64,000 bases of DNA from Lactobacillus kefiranofaciens. GTDB lineage: Bacteria; Bacillota; Bacilli; Lactobacillales; Lactobacillaceae. The position numbers and the translations under genes were made by a program. Below, piece by piece: positions 56,126 to 64,000 of this stretch. The stretch spans positions 124,001-188,000 of the forward strand of contig NZ_FMXC01000001.1 of assembly GCF_900103655.1 (NCBI RefSeq), given 5' to 3'. A model generated the notes under the pieces. The model worked only from the letters and a program-made list of their open reading frames with translations. It was not told where the DNA came from and searched no databases. Every line of letters starts with the position of its first letter. The stretch's first letter is position 1.

Positions 56126-56955
56126 TGACTAGTTTCAATACATTGTTCAATCGGATGTTTCAAGAAAAAAGCAGGACGGTTTATTTAATTTTCTTGATTC
56201 AGGTTTTTGCTAGTTTCTGTTTTACAATCTTTGCTGCTTTTTCTCTTCATGGTGACTTTAATGTTGTTAATGATACAGCTAAAGAAGCAATTAACCCCAT
56301 CATCGGTTCTCTAGCAATTTTTGCGTCAATAGTCTTGGTAACATCGTTTCCTGCTAATTTCATCTATTGGATTGTTTCATCAATCAGAAATGAAAAAATC
56401 AATCGCAGTCAAACTTGGCGTTTAATTCCAATTAGCGATACCAAGTTCTTACTAAGCAATTTTGGTACAGCTTTCTTGTCATATATTTGGCTTGAAATTC
56501 TGGAATTTGTGATTGTTGCAATTACGGCTCTACCGCTATTCTTATCTAGTGGTGAGATAAAGACTGCCTTAGGACACGCAAATTGGAAAATTGATGCTCA
56601 GAGTTGTTGGCAAATGCTGGGTGCATTAGTGCTAATTATTTTGTTAGGCTATGCCTGGTATGCAATTGTTAGTTTACTCAATTTAAGCAGCCGCAGCATT
56701 ATTGATTTTTTGCCTAATGGTTCCAACAAGTTTTTAATCTTTGTGGTTAGAGTAATTACCATCGTTGTAGTTATTTGGCTTTTAGGCTATGCAGGTAATG
56801 CACTTATCGGTGCTACTAATCAAATTTTATCACTTAATATTAGTGAAAATATGGGAATGGGCCCGGTATTAATTCAATTCTTAGTGTTTGATGCAGTGCT
56901 AACTTTAATTGATATCTTTTTATTAAATAAATTTGTAGAAGCTAAGCAGAATTAG
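56125..56955 (+). CDS. ABC transporter membrane subunit 1
   Basis: The 276-residue protein has about six hydrophobic segments and the cytosolic loop NEKINRSQTWRLIPISDTK between segments 2 and 3. That loop is shared with the two following proteins, so the three are paralogues. No substrate can be assigned; no large extracellular domain is present. Its start overlaps the ATPase stop (ATGA), so translation is coupled. Confidence 0.85.
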   Translation: MTSFNTLFNRMFQEKSRTVYLIFLIQVFASFCFTIFAAFSLHGDFNVVNDTAKEAINPIIGSLAIFASIVLVTSFPANFIYWIVSSIRNEKINRSQTWRLIPISDTKFLLSNFGTAFLSYIWLEILEFVIVAITALPLFLSSGEIKTALGHANWKIDAQSCWQMLGALVLIILLGYAWYAIVSLLNLSSRSIIDFLPNGSNKFLIFVVRVITIVVVIWLLGYAGNALIGATNQILSLNISENMGMGPVLIQFLVFDAVLTLIDIFLLNKFVEAKQN

Positions 56956-56964
56956 GAGGTTTAT

Positions 56965-57807
56965 ATGACAGGTTTTAAGCCTTTATTTAAGCAAATGTTT
57001 TTACAAAAAGTTCGCTATGCTCACCTAGTTTTACTAGTACAGACTTTTGCCGTTTTGTTCATGACGATCATTAGCTGGTTAACCAACGATGAAGGAAATA
57101 TTTTTATCTTTTTCTATAATCCACGAGATTATAATCTTTTTGATCTTATTCTGGGATTAGGCTGGGTAACAACAATTTTTGCGGATATTGTTTTTGTAGC
57201 CTTATTGTGTTGGCAAAATGAGAAGATTAATCTAAGTCAGACTTGGCGGTTAGTTCCAGTTTCTAGCATTAAAATGTGGTTAATTAATATCTTTTCTAGC
57301 TTAATCCAATGTGTTTATATTTTTGTAATTCAATTAGCTATTGGCTTTGTTGTTTTATTATTAGATTTTCTCAGTTCACATGAGAATTTAGCTCCAGAAA
57401 TTAAAAGCTTTTTCGGACTCTCAAGAGGCTATTCTTGGTCCGATTTTTGGCCATTTTTAGAGTTTCTCTTATATCTAGTTGGAATTTGTTTGATTATCTT
57501 TACTTTTGTCAGCTTTGCCGATTTATTAACTAGAACAATTACCGATCAGTTACCTGGTAAGAATACTACAGGAATAAAGATCTTAGTAATGGCAATCTTA
57601 GTAATCGTTGCTGTAATTATTGCTTTCAGATTTAATGATCAAATGACCGTGATGTATATTCGTCACGCTATGAAAAACGGCAATGAGGGATATGTAGATA
57701 TTATTGCAATCGCAATTGCGGAATTCTTCGGTGGATCAGTTTTATTAGGGATCATCGATTCATATTTAATGCATAAATTTGTTGAACCGAGAATGGTTAA
57801 CCGTTAA
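56965..57807 (+). CDS. ABC transporter membrane subunit 2
   Basis: The 280-residue protein has about six hydrophobic segments and the shared loop NEKINLSQTWRLVPVSSIK. It lies nine bases after subunit 1, behind AGGAGG. Both proteins end in a segment of the form '(L)..I...L..KFVE', which supports tandem duplication. The function is unknown beyond being part of an ABC complex. Confidence 0.85.
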   Translation: MTGFKPLFKQMFLQKVRYAHLVLLVQTFAVLFMTIISWLTNDEGNIFIFFYNPRDYNLFDLILGLGWVTTIFADIVFVALLCWQNEKINLSQTWRLVPVSSIKMWLINIFSSLIQCVYIFVIQLAIGFVVLLLDFLSSHENLAPEIKSFFGLSRGYSWSDFWPFLEFLLYLVGICLIIFTFVSFADLLTRTITDQLPGKNTTGIKILVMAILVIVAVIIAFRFNDQMTVMYIRHAMKNGNEGYVDIIAIAIAEFFGGSVLLGIIDSYLMHKFVEPRMVNR

Positions 57808-57822
57808 AAAGGGGATGATAAT

Positions 57823-58650
57823 TTGACTAACTTTGGACAGTTATTTAAGCAAATGTGGAGTCAAAAGTGGAAGTATTTATATCTAATTTTTTTGATTAAT
57901 CTTTTCGCAGTAGTTTTTATTTCTGTATTTGCTTTAATTACTAAGAATTATAATTTATTTTTCTTTTATTCTACTGATCATGATTTAGGTCATTTTTGGC
58001 AAAGCAACTTCATCAATCTGACAATGCTATTTGATCTGGCTTTTTGTGCAACGATGTGTTGGCAAAATGAGAAGATTAACACTAGTCAGACTCGGCATTT
58101 AATTCCGGTTGATGATCGTAAGATTTATATAGCCAATATTACCAGTAGCTTAATAGCTTGTGGGGTTTTCTTTTTCTTGCAGCAAGTAGTAAACACTATC
58201 TTGCTTATTCCGACTCAAGGGATGCAAAGTTTAGCCTATGTTTTCCAAGGATTTGGCTTGTATCCTAGAACGTTTCCTGGCATAACTAATTCTTCTCAGA
58301 CTTCGTTTATTTTCTATTGGTTCTTCATCGTCTTGATAATCCTATCAATTTATTTCTTTGTGAGCTTGATTAATTTTGTTTCCAAGATCATTTCTGATGA
58401 ACTGCCGTTCAAAAGTACTTTATGGATTAGATTATTGATCATTGCGGTTTTAGTTATTACTGGTGTTTATCTCGCTTCAATTATTTTGCCTCATTTAGAG
58501 AATTTTATTGATGCAAAGCAACGAACTTTACAGATATATGATCCGGTCTGGCTAGATGATATTTTCCTTGTAGGAATTAATATCATAGTCGGCTTGCTTG
58601 ATCTATGGCTAGTTAAAAAATGGATTGAACCTAAAATTGTGAATAGATAA
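57823..58650 (+). CDS. ABC transporter membrane subunit 3
   Basis: The 275-residue protein has about six hydrophobic segments and the shared loop NEKINTSQTRHLIPVDDRK. It starts at TTG 57823 behind AAAGGGGAT and ends with 'LVKKWIEPKIVNR', very close to the 'MHKFVEPRMVNR' end of subunit 2, so 2 and 3 are the closest pair. A strong terminator follows and closes the operon. Confidence 0.83.
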   Translation: MTNFGQLFKQMWSQKWKYLYLIFLINLFAVVFISVFALITKNYNLFFFYSTDHDLGHFWQSNFINLTMLFDLAFCATMCWQNEKINTSQTRHLIPVDDRKIYIANITSSLIACGVFFFLQQVVNTILLIPTQGMQSLAYVFQGFGLYPRTFPGITNSSQTSFIFYWFFIVLIILSIYFFVSLINFVSKIISDELPFKSTLWIRLLIIAVLVITGVYLASIILPHLENFIDAKQRTLQIYDPVWLDDIFLVGINIIVGLLDLWLVKKWIEPKIVNR

Positions 58651-58653
58651 TAC

Positions 58654-58690
58654 AAAAGGCTTCATCCCAATTAAGGGATGAAGCCTTTTT
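58654..58690. terminator. Terminator after the GntR/ABC operon
   Basis: A perfect 15-bp stem (58654-58668 with 58675-58689) with a six-base loop has A4 and T5 flanks, so it works on both strands. Confidence 0.92.
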
Positions 58691-58707
58691 CAAAACTAAA
58701 TTATCAA

Positions 58708-58896
58708 TTAAGCATTAGTTGACATGTAATCGTAAAGTTGGTTGACCTCTTCATTAGTGAATTCACCTTCACCAGTTTTCATTGCATGAACCTTTTCAAC
58801 TGAAAGGTGACTAGCGAAAGCCAAGTTGGTATCATTTACATGATGCTTAACTTGAAAATCAATAATTGCATCAGACAATTCTTCTTGCTCATTCAT
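58708..58896 (-). CDS. Small acidic protein, LBP_cg2779-like
   Basis: The 62-residue acidic protein (MNEQEELSDAIIDFQ...) has a helix-turn-helix-like pattern in LAFASHLSVEKVHAMKTGEGEFTNEEVNQL but few basic residues for DNA contact. It resembles short lactobacillus proteins that I recall as the LBP_cg2779 family; I cannot verify this. An AAGGAG ribosome binding site precedes ATG 58896. Its role is unknown. Confidence 0.7.
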   Translation of the reverse strand: MNEQEELSDAIIDFQVKHHVNDTNLAFASHLSVEKVHAMKTGEGEFTNEEVNQLYDYMSTNA

Positions 58897-58968
58897 AATA
58901 ATTTCTCCTTACACTTTAATTTTAAATCAAAACAGTGCCAAAAATAAAATTTTTAACTGTTTAATTTG

Positions 58969-59538
58969 TTAAAATGTTTTCCATTGATTGAATGGCCAAT
59001 AACGGAAGACAACTCGTCCAATTAACGCCTTACGCTTAACAAAGCCAAAGTAGCGAGAATCCTTAGATACGTCTCTATGGTCACCCATGACAAAGTATTC
59101 ATTCTTGGGTACTCGCTCTTTTAGGGTGAAATTATTAGTGTAAAGTTCGCCTAATTTATGTGCTTGTTTTTCGTAGCGATTGTTCAAATAAGGTTCTGCG
59201 ATTTGTTTATCATTAATGTAAAGCTTATCATCTTTAGAAGTAACCATATCGCCTGGGGTGCCGATTACTCGTTTAATATAGAGGGCACCTTTTTGATCTG
59301 GTGCTTTTAAAATTACGATATCATTTCGTTTAGGATCGAAATGGCGCACGGTAATTAAACGATCACCATTTTCAAAAGTTGGCTGCATCGAAGGACCTGA
59401 AACTGTTTCATTTGAAAGGAAAAAGCTAAAGACAAAATAGTAAATCCCCATCAAAACTGCAAACATAATAATGATATCAAGAACGAAGCGGCCTACGCTT
59501 TCTTCGTCTTCATTTTTCTTCTTGGTTTTTTCTGCCAT
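58969..59538 (-). CDS. lepB: Signal peptidase I
   Basis: The enzyme removes signal peptides from exported proteins at the outer membrane face. The 189-residue protein has one N-terminal membrane segment (about 20-42), catalytic Ser50 in SGPSMQPTF, catalytic Lys89 in YIKRVIGTPGD, and the box VMGDHRDVSKDSR. AAAGGAGA precedes ATG 59538. It would process the secreted proteins encoded in this window. Confidence 0.95.
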   Translation of the reverse strand: MAEKTKKKNEDEESVGRFVLDIIIMFAVLMGIYYFVFSFFLSNETVSGPSMQPTFENGDRLITVRHFDPKRNDIVILKAPDQKGALYIKRVIGTPGDMVTSKDDKLYINDKQIAEPYLNNRYEKQAHKLGELYTNNFTLKERVPKNEYFVMGDHRDVSKDSRYFGFVKRKALIGRVVFRYWPFNQWKTF

Positions 59539-59621
59539 AAAAAATCTCCTTTACTTGCTGTTTTTATTATAACTGATTTATCCGTCTTTGAATGGTAAAA
59601 TCATTAGTAAGGTATCAAGAT

Positions 59622-60374
59622 ATGACAAAATTTTTAACAAAATTAACCAATTTAGACAAAAAAATTAGTGACCCATTGGTTCATAAACAAGTTGAAGAGA
59701 TAACAAGGATAGATAATTATGTACAACAGGGTCGGCCGTTGCCTAGAGCACCACGCAGGCTAGGCTTATTACCAGATGAATTTGAAAACATTTTGGTTAA
59801 AACTGACGCCGCAAAAAAAGAAGAATTAACGGTTATGAATAATTTACTCAATAATTTTAGACAGTATTTATCCCTAAAGTATGGTATTTGGTCTGTAGCT
59901 AACTTAAAAACTGCTAAGTTGATTAAAGAAAAGCTAGAGGTAAATTCTGCTTTAGAGATTATGGCGGGTAATGCTTATTGGTCAAAGGCCTTAGCAGAGG
60001 TTGGCATTAACGTAATTAGTACTGATTCGCTAGAGTGGGCTAAAACTTCCACTACGGGAGCTCAACCATTTTATCCAGTAATTGATCTGCCAGCCCAAAA
60101 TGCTGTTCAGCGTTATGCTAAGGTTGACTTGATTATTTGCTCCTGGTCGCCAAATTTTGGACATAGTGACTTGGATGCAATTCAGGCATGGAAAAAGTAT
60201 AACCCTAGTAGTCATTTGCTTTTTATTGGCGAAAAGAATGGGGCTACTAATTCGCCGGCTTTTTGGCAGCGAAACCATTTTATTAAGAATGCTGCGTTAG
60301 CTGAAATTAATCAGTCTTTTCAAAGTTTTGATTTTATAAATGAACAGGTATTTGAAATAGATAATGAATTATAA
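59622..60374 (+). CDS. SAM-dependent methyltransferase-like protein
   Basis: The 250-residue protein has a Rossmann-type region from about residue 108, with ALEIMAGNAYWSKALAE (motif I), ISTDSLEW (motif II) and VDLIICSWSPN. The N-terminal 100 residues are helical and basic and of unknown function. The substrate cannot be named. ATG 59622 follows AAGGTA; an upstream frame lacks a site. It overlaps the next gene by 11 bases. Confidence 0.78.
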   Translation: MTKFLTKLTNLDKKISDPLVHKQVEEITRIDNYVQQGRPLPRAPRRLGLLPDEFENILVKTDAAKKEELTVMNNLLNNFRQYLSLKYGIWSVANLKTAKLIKEKLEVNSALEIMAGNAYWSKALAEVGINVISTDSLEWAKTSTTGAQPFYPVIDLPAQNAVQRYAKVDLIICSWSPNFGHSDLDAIQAWKKYNPSSHLLFIGEKNGATNSPAFWQRNHFIKNAALAEINQSFQSFDFINEQVFEIDNEL

Positions 60375-61341
60375 AAAGATTTTATTATTGCTTTTACCCT
60401 TAATTGCCTTTTTAGGGATGGGAACGATGCTTTCTAATATTGAGTCTGGTTATGCTGACGAATTATTGGAAGCACATGGCTTAACCAACAATACACGTTT
60501 TTTTAGAACTGATAGTAGTCAGAGTATTAGTTCTTTTTTGCAATATTTGAATAAAAAATATCGCCATCATCAAATTCAATTACACTTTGATAATAATTAT
60601 GAAAAAGATCAAGTTTTAGTATGGGCTAATCATTCAGTAAGAAGTTTGCCGACGGAAACTGGACGCTATTTCTCACCAGATGATTTTGAAGGGCATATAT
60701 CTTTTGCCGTATTAGGACCGGCCACTAAGGTGGATTTGTTAAATGTTCAAAATAATAAATATATTGTTTTAGGCCAGAATTATTATTCAGTAATTGGCGA
60801 ATTTAAGAATTATCCGCAAGTGAAAATGAATAAGTACTATCTAAGTACAGGAATTGATCAGCCTACAGCTAAAGGGCAATTAAAAGATTATCGCATTGTA
60901 GTCGATGGTACGCCTAATGTCATTAATAAGATTGCTAGACATTACAGAGCTAAAGTTCATATTCCTTCTTTTGTTCAAAAGCATCATAAAGCACGTTGGT
61001 CAGTTTTACCAGATATTTTGCTTTGCCTAGCTTGTTTATTATTTGGTGTAGTGGGGAACGTTTTACTAGCTATTGTAATTAAGCGTCAAGCCACTTTAAC
61101 TCGCTTACACGGAGATTTATTACGCAATTGGGTAATTAATCGCAGCGTACGTTTAATAATGATAGAAGGCTTGTTAGCCTTATTAACGTATCTATTTTTT
61201 AGATGGCATGCCTTCTACTCAACTTATGGTTCATTAATTGCTGTGCTTATTTTGGGTTGGATTATTTGCGTGATTATGTTTGGGATTACGCTGTGGCACT
61301 CATTTAGAAAGGATAAAAAAGTTGTTGAAATTACCGACTAG
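60364..61341 (+). CDS. Membrane protein with MacB/FtsX-like topology
   Basis: The 325-residue protein has one N-terminal helix (about 5-23), an extracellular domain of about 190 residues and three C-terminal helices (about 214-239, 264-279, 289-311). This is the arrangement of MacB/FtsX-type subunits. I see no ATPase partner nearby, and the sequence similarity is too weak to name a family. It overlaps the methyltransferase gene by 11 bases and the rsmF start by about 20, so it is translated in the same operon. Confidence 0.75.
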   Translation: MNYKKILLLLLPLIAFLGMGTMLSNIESGYADELLEAHGLTNNTRFFRTDSSQSISSFLQYLNKKYRHHQIQLHFDNNYEKDQVLVWANHSVRSLPTETGRYFSPDDFEGHISFAVLGPATKVDLLNVQNNKYIVLGQNYYSVIGEFKNYPQVKMNKYYLSTGIDQPTAKGQLKDYRIVVDGTPNVINKIARHYRAKVHIPSFVQKHHKARWSVLPDILLCLACLLFGVVGNVLLAIVIKRQATLTRLHGDLLRNWVINRSVRLIMIEGLLALLTYLFFRWHAFYSTYGSLIAVLILGWIICVIMFGITLWHSFRKDKKVVEITD

Positions 61342-62704
61342 TTTTAAGGATAAATATAATAAATTATTGGGAACTGAAAAAGCCCAGGACTTATTTAAAG
61401 CAATGAACGAGGACAGTAAAAAAGCATTTAGAGTTAATTCTTTAAAAGCTGAACAAGAGATTTCATATAATTTGACTCAACCTGTTCCTGATATTAGCAA
61501 TGCATATTACGGTGAAGTTGCAGGTGAGGATCCCGAATGGGTAAGTGGCTATGTTTATTCTCAAGATCCGGCAGCAATGTTCCCGGCAGCAATTAGCGGC
61601 GTGAAACCAGGAGATAAAGTACTAGATCTGTGTGCGGCTCCAGGTGGTAAGACTACTGCGTTGGGAGAACAATTAAAAAATGAGGGTTTATTGGTTGCAA
61701 ATGAGATTTCTGCTACGCGAAGCAAGGCATTAAGAGAAAATATTGAGCGTTGGGGTATTAGTAACACCTTAATTACTAATGAAAGTCTAGAACGCTTAGC
61801 GCCTGTTTTTCCAGAATTTTTTGATGTAATCTTGGTAGATGCACCATGTAGTGGTGAAGGAATGTTTAGAAAGAATCCTGACGCAATTGATTATTGGTCG
61901 CTAAATTATTTATTAACTTGTCAGCAACGCCAAAAAGATATCTTAGCAGAAGCGGTAAAAATGCTTATGCCGGGAGGCCGATTGGTTTATTCGACCTGTA
62001 CTTTTTCGCCTGAAGAAGATGAACAAATTGTAAGTTGGCTGGTTGGTCAATATCATTTTTCTATTTTAAAGACAGGGATTAAAGACGAACGGATTAGTTT
62101 AGGTCATCCTGAATGGGCTGATGATAATCCAGAGTTAGTTAATACTTTGCGTTTTTGGCCTCAAGACGGGATAGGTGAGGGGCAGTTTGCGGCCGTTTTA
62201 CAAAAATCAAATACAGCTAGTGTACCAAAAATTAAGAAAAAGCATCGCAAAAAGAAAGGAAACAGGGCTGCCACATGTTTAAGTCAAAATGAACAAGAAT
62301 TGATAGCTAAAGTGCTAGATCATTATAGTTTACCAGTCGGATTAATTGATTGGCGTAAAAAAGCGTTGGTTAGAAAAGATCACGTTTTTGTCCCTGTCAT
62401 TAGTTTACCGGTAAGAAGTGACCTTCATATTTTAAATAATGGAGTAGAGTTAGGGATTTTAAAGAAAAAGCGCTTTGAACCTAGTCATCAATTAGCGGAG
62501 GTGTTAGGCCAAATAAAACAGGAGCGAGTTGTAGACTTGTCAATAGAAGATTATCGAAAGTATCTACATGGCGAAACGGTTAAAGTTAAAAGTAAATTGC
62601 GGGGCTTTATTTTAGTTAGCTGTCAGCGGCTAATTTTTAGTTTTGGCAAAGTGGCTAACAACGAAGTTCTAAAGAATTTTTATCCTAAGGGGTTGAGAAA
62701 ATGA
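61322..62704 (+). CDS. rsmF: RsmF/RsmB-type rRNA (cytosine-C5)-methyltransferase
   Basis: The 460-residue protein has the SAM motif VLDLCAAPGGKTTAL, the two catalytic Cys in DAPCSGEGMFRKNP and STCTFSPEEDE, and a C-terminal RNA-binding extension rich in Lys. It fits the NOL1/NOP2/Sun family member that modifies 16S rRNA; which cytosine is not visible. The start is TTG 61322 or 61325, eight to eleven bases after AAAGGA; it overlaps the preceding gene. Its stop overlaps the HAD gene start. Confidence 0.88.
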   Translation: MLKLPTSFKDKYNKLLGTEKAQDLFKAMNEDSKKAFRVNSLKAEQEISYNLTQPVPDISNAYYGEVAGEDPEWVSGYVYSQDPAAMFPAAISGVKPGDKVLDLCAAPGGKTTALGEQLKNEGLLVANEISATRSKALRENIERWGISNTLITNESLERLAPVFPEFFDVILVDAPCSGEGMFRKNPDAIDYWSLNYLLTCQQRQKDILAEAVKMLMPGGRLVYSTCTFSPEEDEQIVSWLVGQYHFSILKTGIKDERISLGHPEWADDNPELVNTLRFWPQDGIGEGQFAAVLQKSNTASVPKIKKKHRKKKGNRAATCLSQNEQELIAKVLDHYSLPVGLIDWRKKALVRKDHVFVPVISLPVRSDLHILNNGVELGILKKKRFEPSHQLAEVLGQIKQERVVDLSIEDYRKYLHGETVKVKSKLRGFILVSCQRLIFSFGKVANNEVLKNFYPKGLRK

Positions 62705-63489
62705 TTAAATTAATTGCTACAGATATGGATGGTACTTGGCTGACAGATGAAAAGCAGTATGATCGACAACTATTTTTGCGTGAATTTGAAGAAATGCAAA
62801 AACGCAATATTAAATTTGTTGTAGCTAGTGGAAATCAGTACGCCAATTTAATGACTCGTTTTCCCGAAGTATTAAACAAAATATATTTTATTGCGGAAAA
62901 TGGAGCTCTGGTAGCAAAGGGTAAACAGATTTTGCATATTGATGCTTTAAGCCGAGAACTTTATCAAACGTTAATAAAGATCGCGTCGAATTATCATTAT
63001 CCCGCAATTGTAATGGGTTTAGTTAGTGCTTATGTTAAAGATACCAATTCTAAAGCTTATATCAAAGAAATGAGAAAGTATGTTGAACATTTGGAATTAG
63101 TTAAATCTTTTGCCGAAATTAATGATCAGATTTTTAAGGTTAGCTTGACCGTACCCGAAAATAAAATGCTAACTATCTTGCAGGAACTACAAGAGAAATA
63201 TCCTAATATTGGTTTTGTCTCTGGTGCCGCTGATTCGATTGATATGCAAACTAAAGGAATGAATAAGGCAGTAGGACTGGAATACTTAAGTAAAAAACTG
63301 GGTATTAAATCTACCGAAATGGTTGCTTTTGGTGATAGTGGCAATGATGTAGGGATGCTGAAGTATGCAGGTCGGAGTTTTGCAACCGGGACAGCTCTGG
63401 TTGAAGCAAAAAAAGCCGCAGATCAGATTATTGGTTCAAGCAATGAAAGTGCTGTTCAAAAAGAAATATTAAAGTTGTTAAATATCTAA
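62701..63489 (+). CDS. HAD-superfamily phosphatase, Cof type
   Basis: The 262-residue protein begins MIKLIATDMDGTWLTDEK with the nucleophile Asp motif DMDGT. It ends with MVAFGDSGNDVGMLKYAG, the metal motif of the Cof/IIB HAD phosphatases that act on sugar phosphates or flavin precursors. The substrate is not predictable. It overlaps the rsmF stop by four bases (ATGA), so it is the last gene of the operon before the terminator. Confidence 0.9.
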   Translation: MIKLIATDMDGTWLTDEKQYDRQLFLREFEEMQKRNIKFVVASGNQYANLMTRFPEVLNKIYFIAENGALVAKGKQILHIDALSRELYQTLIKIASNYHYPAIVMGLVSAYVKDTNSKAYIKEMRKYVEHLELVKSFAEINDQIFKVSLTVPENKMLTILQELQEKYPNIGFVSGAADSIDMQTKGMNKAVGLEYLSKKLGIKSTEMVAFGDSGNDVGMLKYAGRSFATGTALVEAKKAADQIIGSSNESAVQKEILKLLNI

Positions 63490-63502
63490 AATTATGTAAA
63501 AT

Positions 63503-63525
63503 AAAAAGCACTTTAAGTGCTTTTT
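63503..63525. terminator. Terminator between the HAD gene and fni
   Basis: AAAAAGCACT (63503-63512) pairs with AGTGCTTTTT (63516-63525) around a three-base loop; it works for both convergent genes. Confidence 0.85.
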
Positions 63526-63530
63526 AAATG

Positions 63531-64000
63531 TTAAATTAGTTGATCAATTTGATTCTTTAAAGAAAAATCATAATATTTTTTTATTTCAGTTAGGGAAGCT
63601 AAATCATGCTTCCCATAGATGGCAATTAAACCTGCTAAATCCTCTTTCCATGCTCTAATTAATTGTTGTAATCCAATTAGGCCGTGAAGGTTGAATTGCT
63701 GTAAAAAGACATTAGAAATTCCTACGTATTGTCCACCTAAGGTTAAAGCTTTTAAGATATCTAAGGGATTTCTTATTCCACCTGAGACGATAAAATTGAC
63801 GTTTTCTTTTTTAGCCATTAATGCTGAAATGACAGTAGGTAAGCCTAAATTTTCGAGATAGGAAACATCGTGTTGATTGCGAGCATTTTCAATTTTGGCA
63901 AAATTAGTTCCACCGCTACCCGCAACATCAAAATAATCGATTCCTTCTCGTTTTAATAAATGAATGCTGTTTTGATCTAATCCCATTCCTACTTCTTTGA
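63531..64000 (-). CDS. fni: Isopentenyl-diphosphate delta-isomerase type 2, C-terminal part
   Basis: The enzyme interconverts IPP and DMAPP with FMN and NADPH. Only the C-terminal 156 residues lie in the window; the N-terminal half is beyond position 64000. The reading begins KEVGMGLDQNSIHLL and holds DVAGSGGTNFAKIENAR, FIVSGGIRNPLDILKAL and LGGQYVGISN, the FMN-phosphate motifs of the family. The ATG at 63986 is internal, not a start. In lactobacilli, which use the mevalonate route, this is the usual isomerase. Confidence 0.9.
   Translation of the reverse strand, partial: KEVGMGLDQNSIHLLKREGIDYFDVAGSGGTNFAKIENARNQHDVSYLENLGLPTVISALMAKKENVNFIVSGGIRNPLDILKALTLGGQYVGISNVFLQQFNLHGLIGLQQLIRAWKEDLAGLIAIYGKHDLASLTEIKKYYDFSLKNQIDQLI

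Overview
The window is about 64 kb of low-GC chromosome from a Lactobacillus, most likely the L. acidophilus/helveticus/crispatus group. The evidence is the order of the housekeeping genes, a small secreted protein with S-layer-anchor (SLAP-type) repeats, CcpA-type cre sites, a glycyl T-box, and the absence of rRNA, tRNA or prophage. I cannot name the species.

Layout. 1-4.8 kb: the hrcA-grpE-dnaK-dnaJ heat-shock operon, entered inside its CIRCE operator. 4.9-14 kb: an unrecognised gene with a cre site, then lepA, srtA, recJ, apt and PEP synthase. 14-21.7 kb, mostly minus strand: a MupG-like protein, a metA-like/cysK sulfur operon, a broken cardiolipin synthase, a SLAP protein and a P-type ATPase. 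21.8-29 kb: an arginine deiminase operon arcA-arcB-arcC followed by citX, then accessory genes (Eis-type acetyltransferase, a 52-aa membrane peptide, a LysR-type effector domain with no HTH, a secreted protein, a double ABM-domain protein) and a 42-aa membrane ORF. 29.5-34.7 kb: aspartate-to-threonine genes lysC-thrC facing hom-thrB. 34.7-39 kb: msrA, a YitT-family gene, a nonsense-mutated M23 peptidase, the PEP synthase regulatory protein and rpsU. 39.2-40.8 kb: an IS110-family element with structured non-coding ends. 40.9-50.7 kb: yqeY-phoH-ybeY-era-recO, then a T-box and glyQ-glyS-dnaG-rpoD. 50.8-64 kb: an intact M23 paralogue, a Nudix hydrolase, trmK, a Nif3-family gene, a frameshifted pepT, a GntR/ABC operon with three related membrane subunits, lepB, and a four-gene operon ending in rsmF and a HAD phosphatase. 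The C-terminal part of fni ends the window.

How it fits together. PEP synthase (11.6 kb) and its likely Thr-directed kinase/phosphorylase (37.9 kb) form a probable gluconeogenic switch. Candidate cre sites lie at four promoters (unknown gene at 4.9 kb, PEP synthase, arc operon, secreted protein at 27.7 kb), which suggests a shared catabolite-repression layer. The thr and metA-like/cysK genes give partial amino-acid self-sufficiency. Three genes are broken (cls, one M23 peptidase, pepT). The cls copy has also lost a catalytic residue, which argues for real decay there rather than only sequencing error.

The least explained items are citX in the arc operon with no citrate lyase in view, the structured flank of the IS110 transposase (a possible bridge-RNA locus), the effector-only LysR protein beside a tiny membrane peptide, and the three-permease GntR/ABC cassette. 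I found no CRISPR array, phage defence system or bacteriocin cluster.
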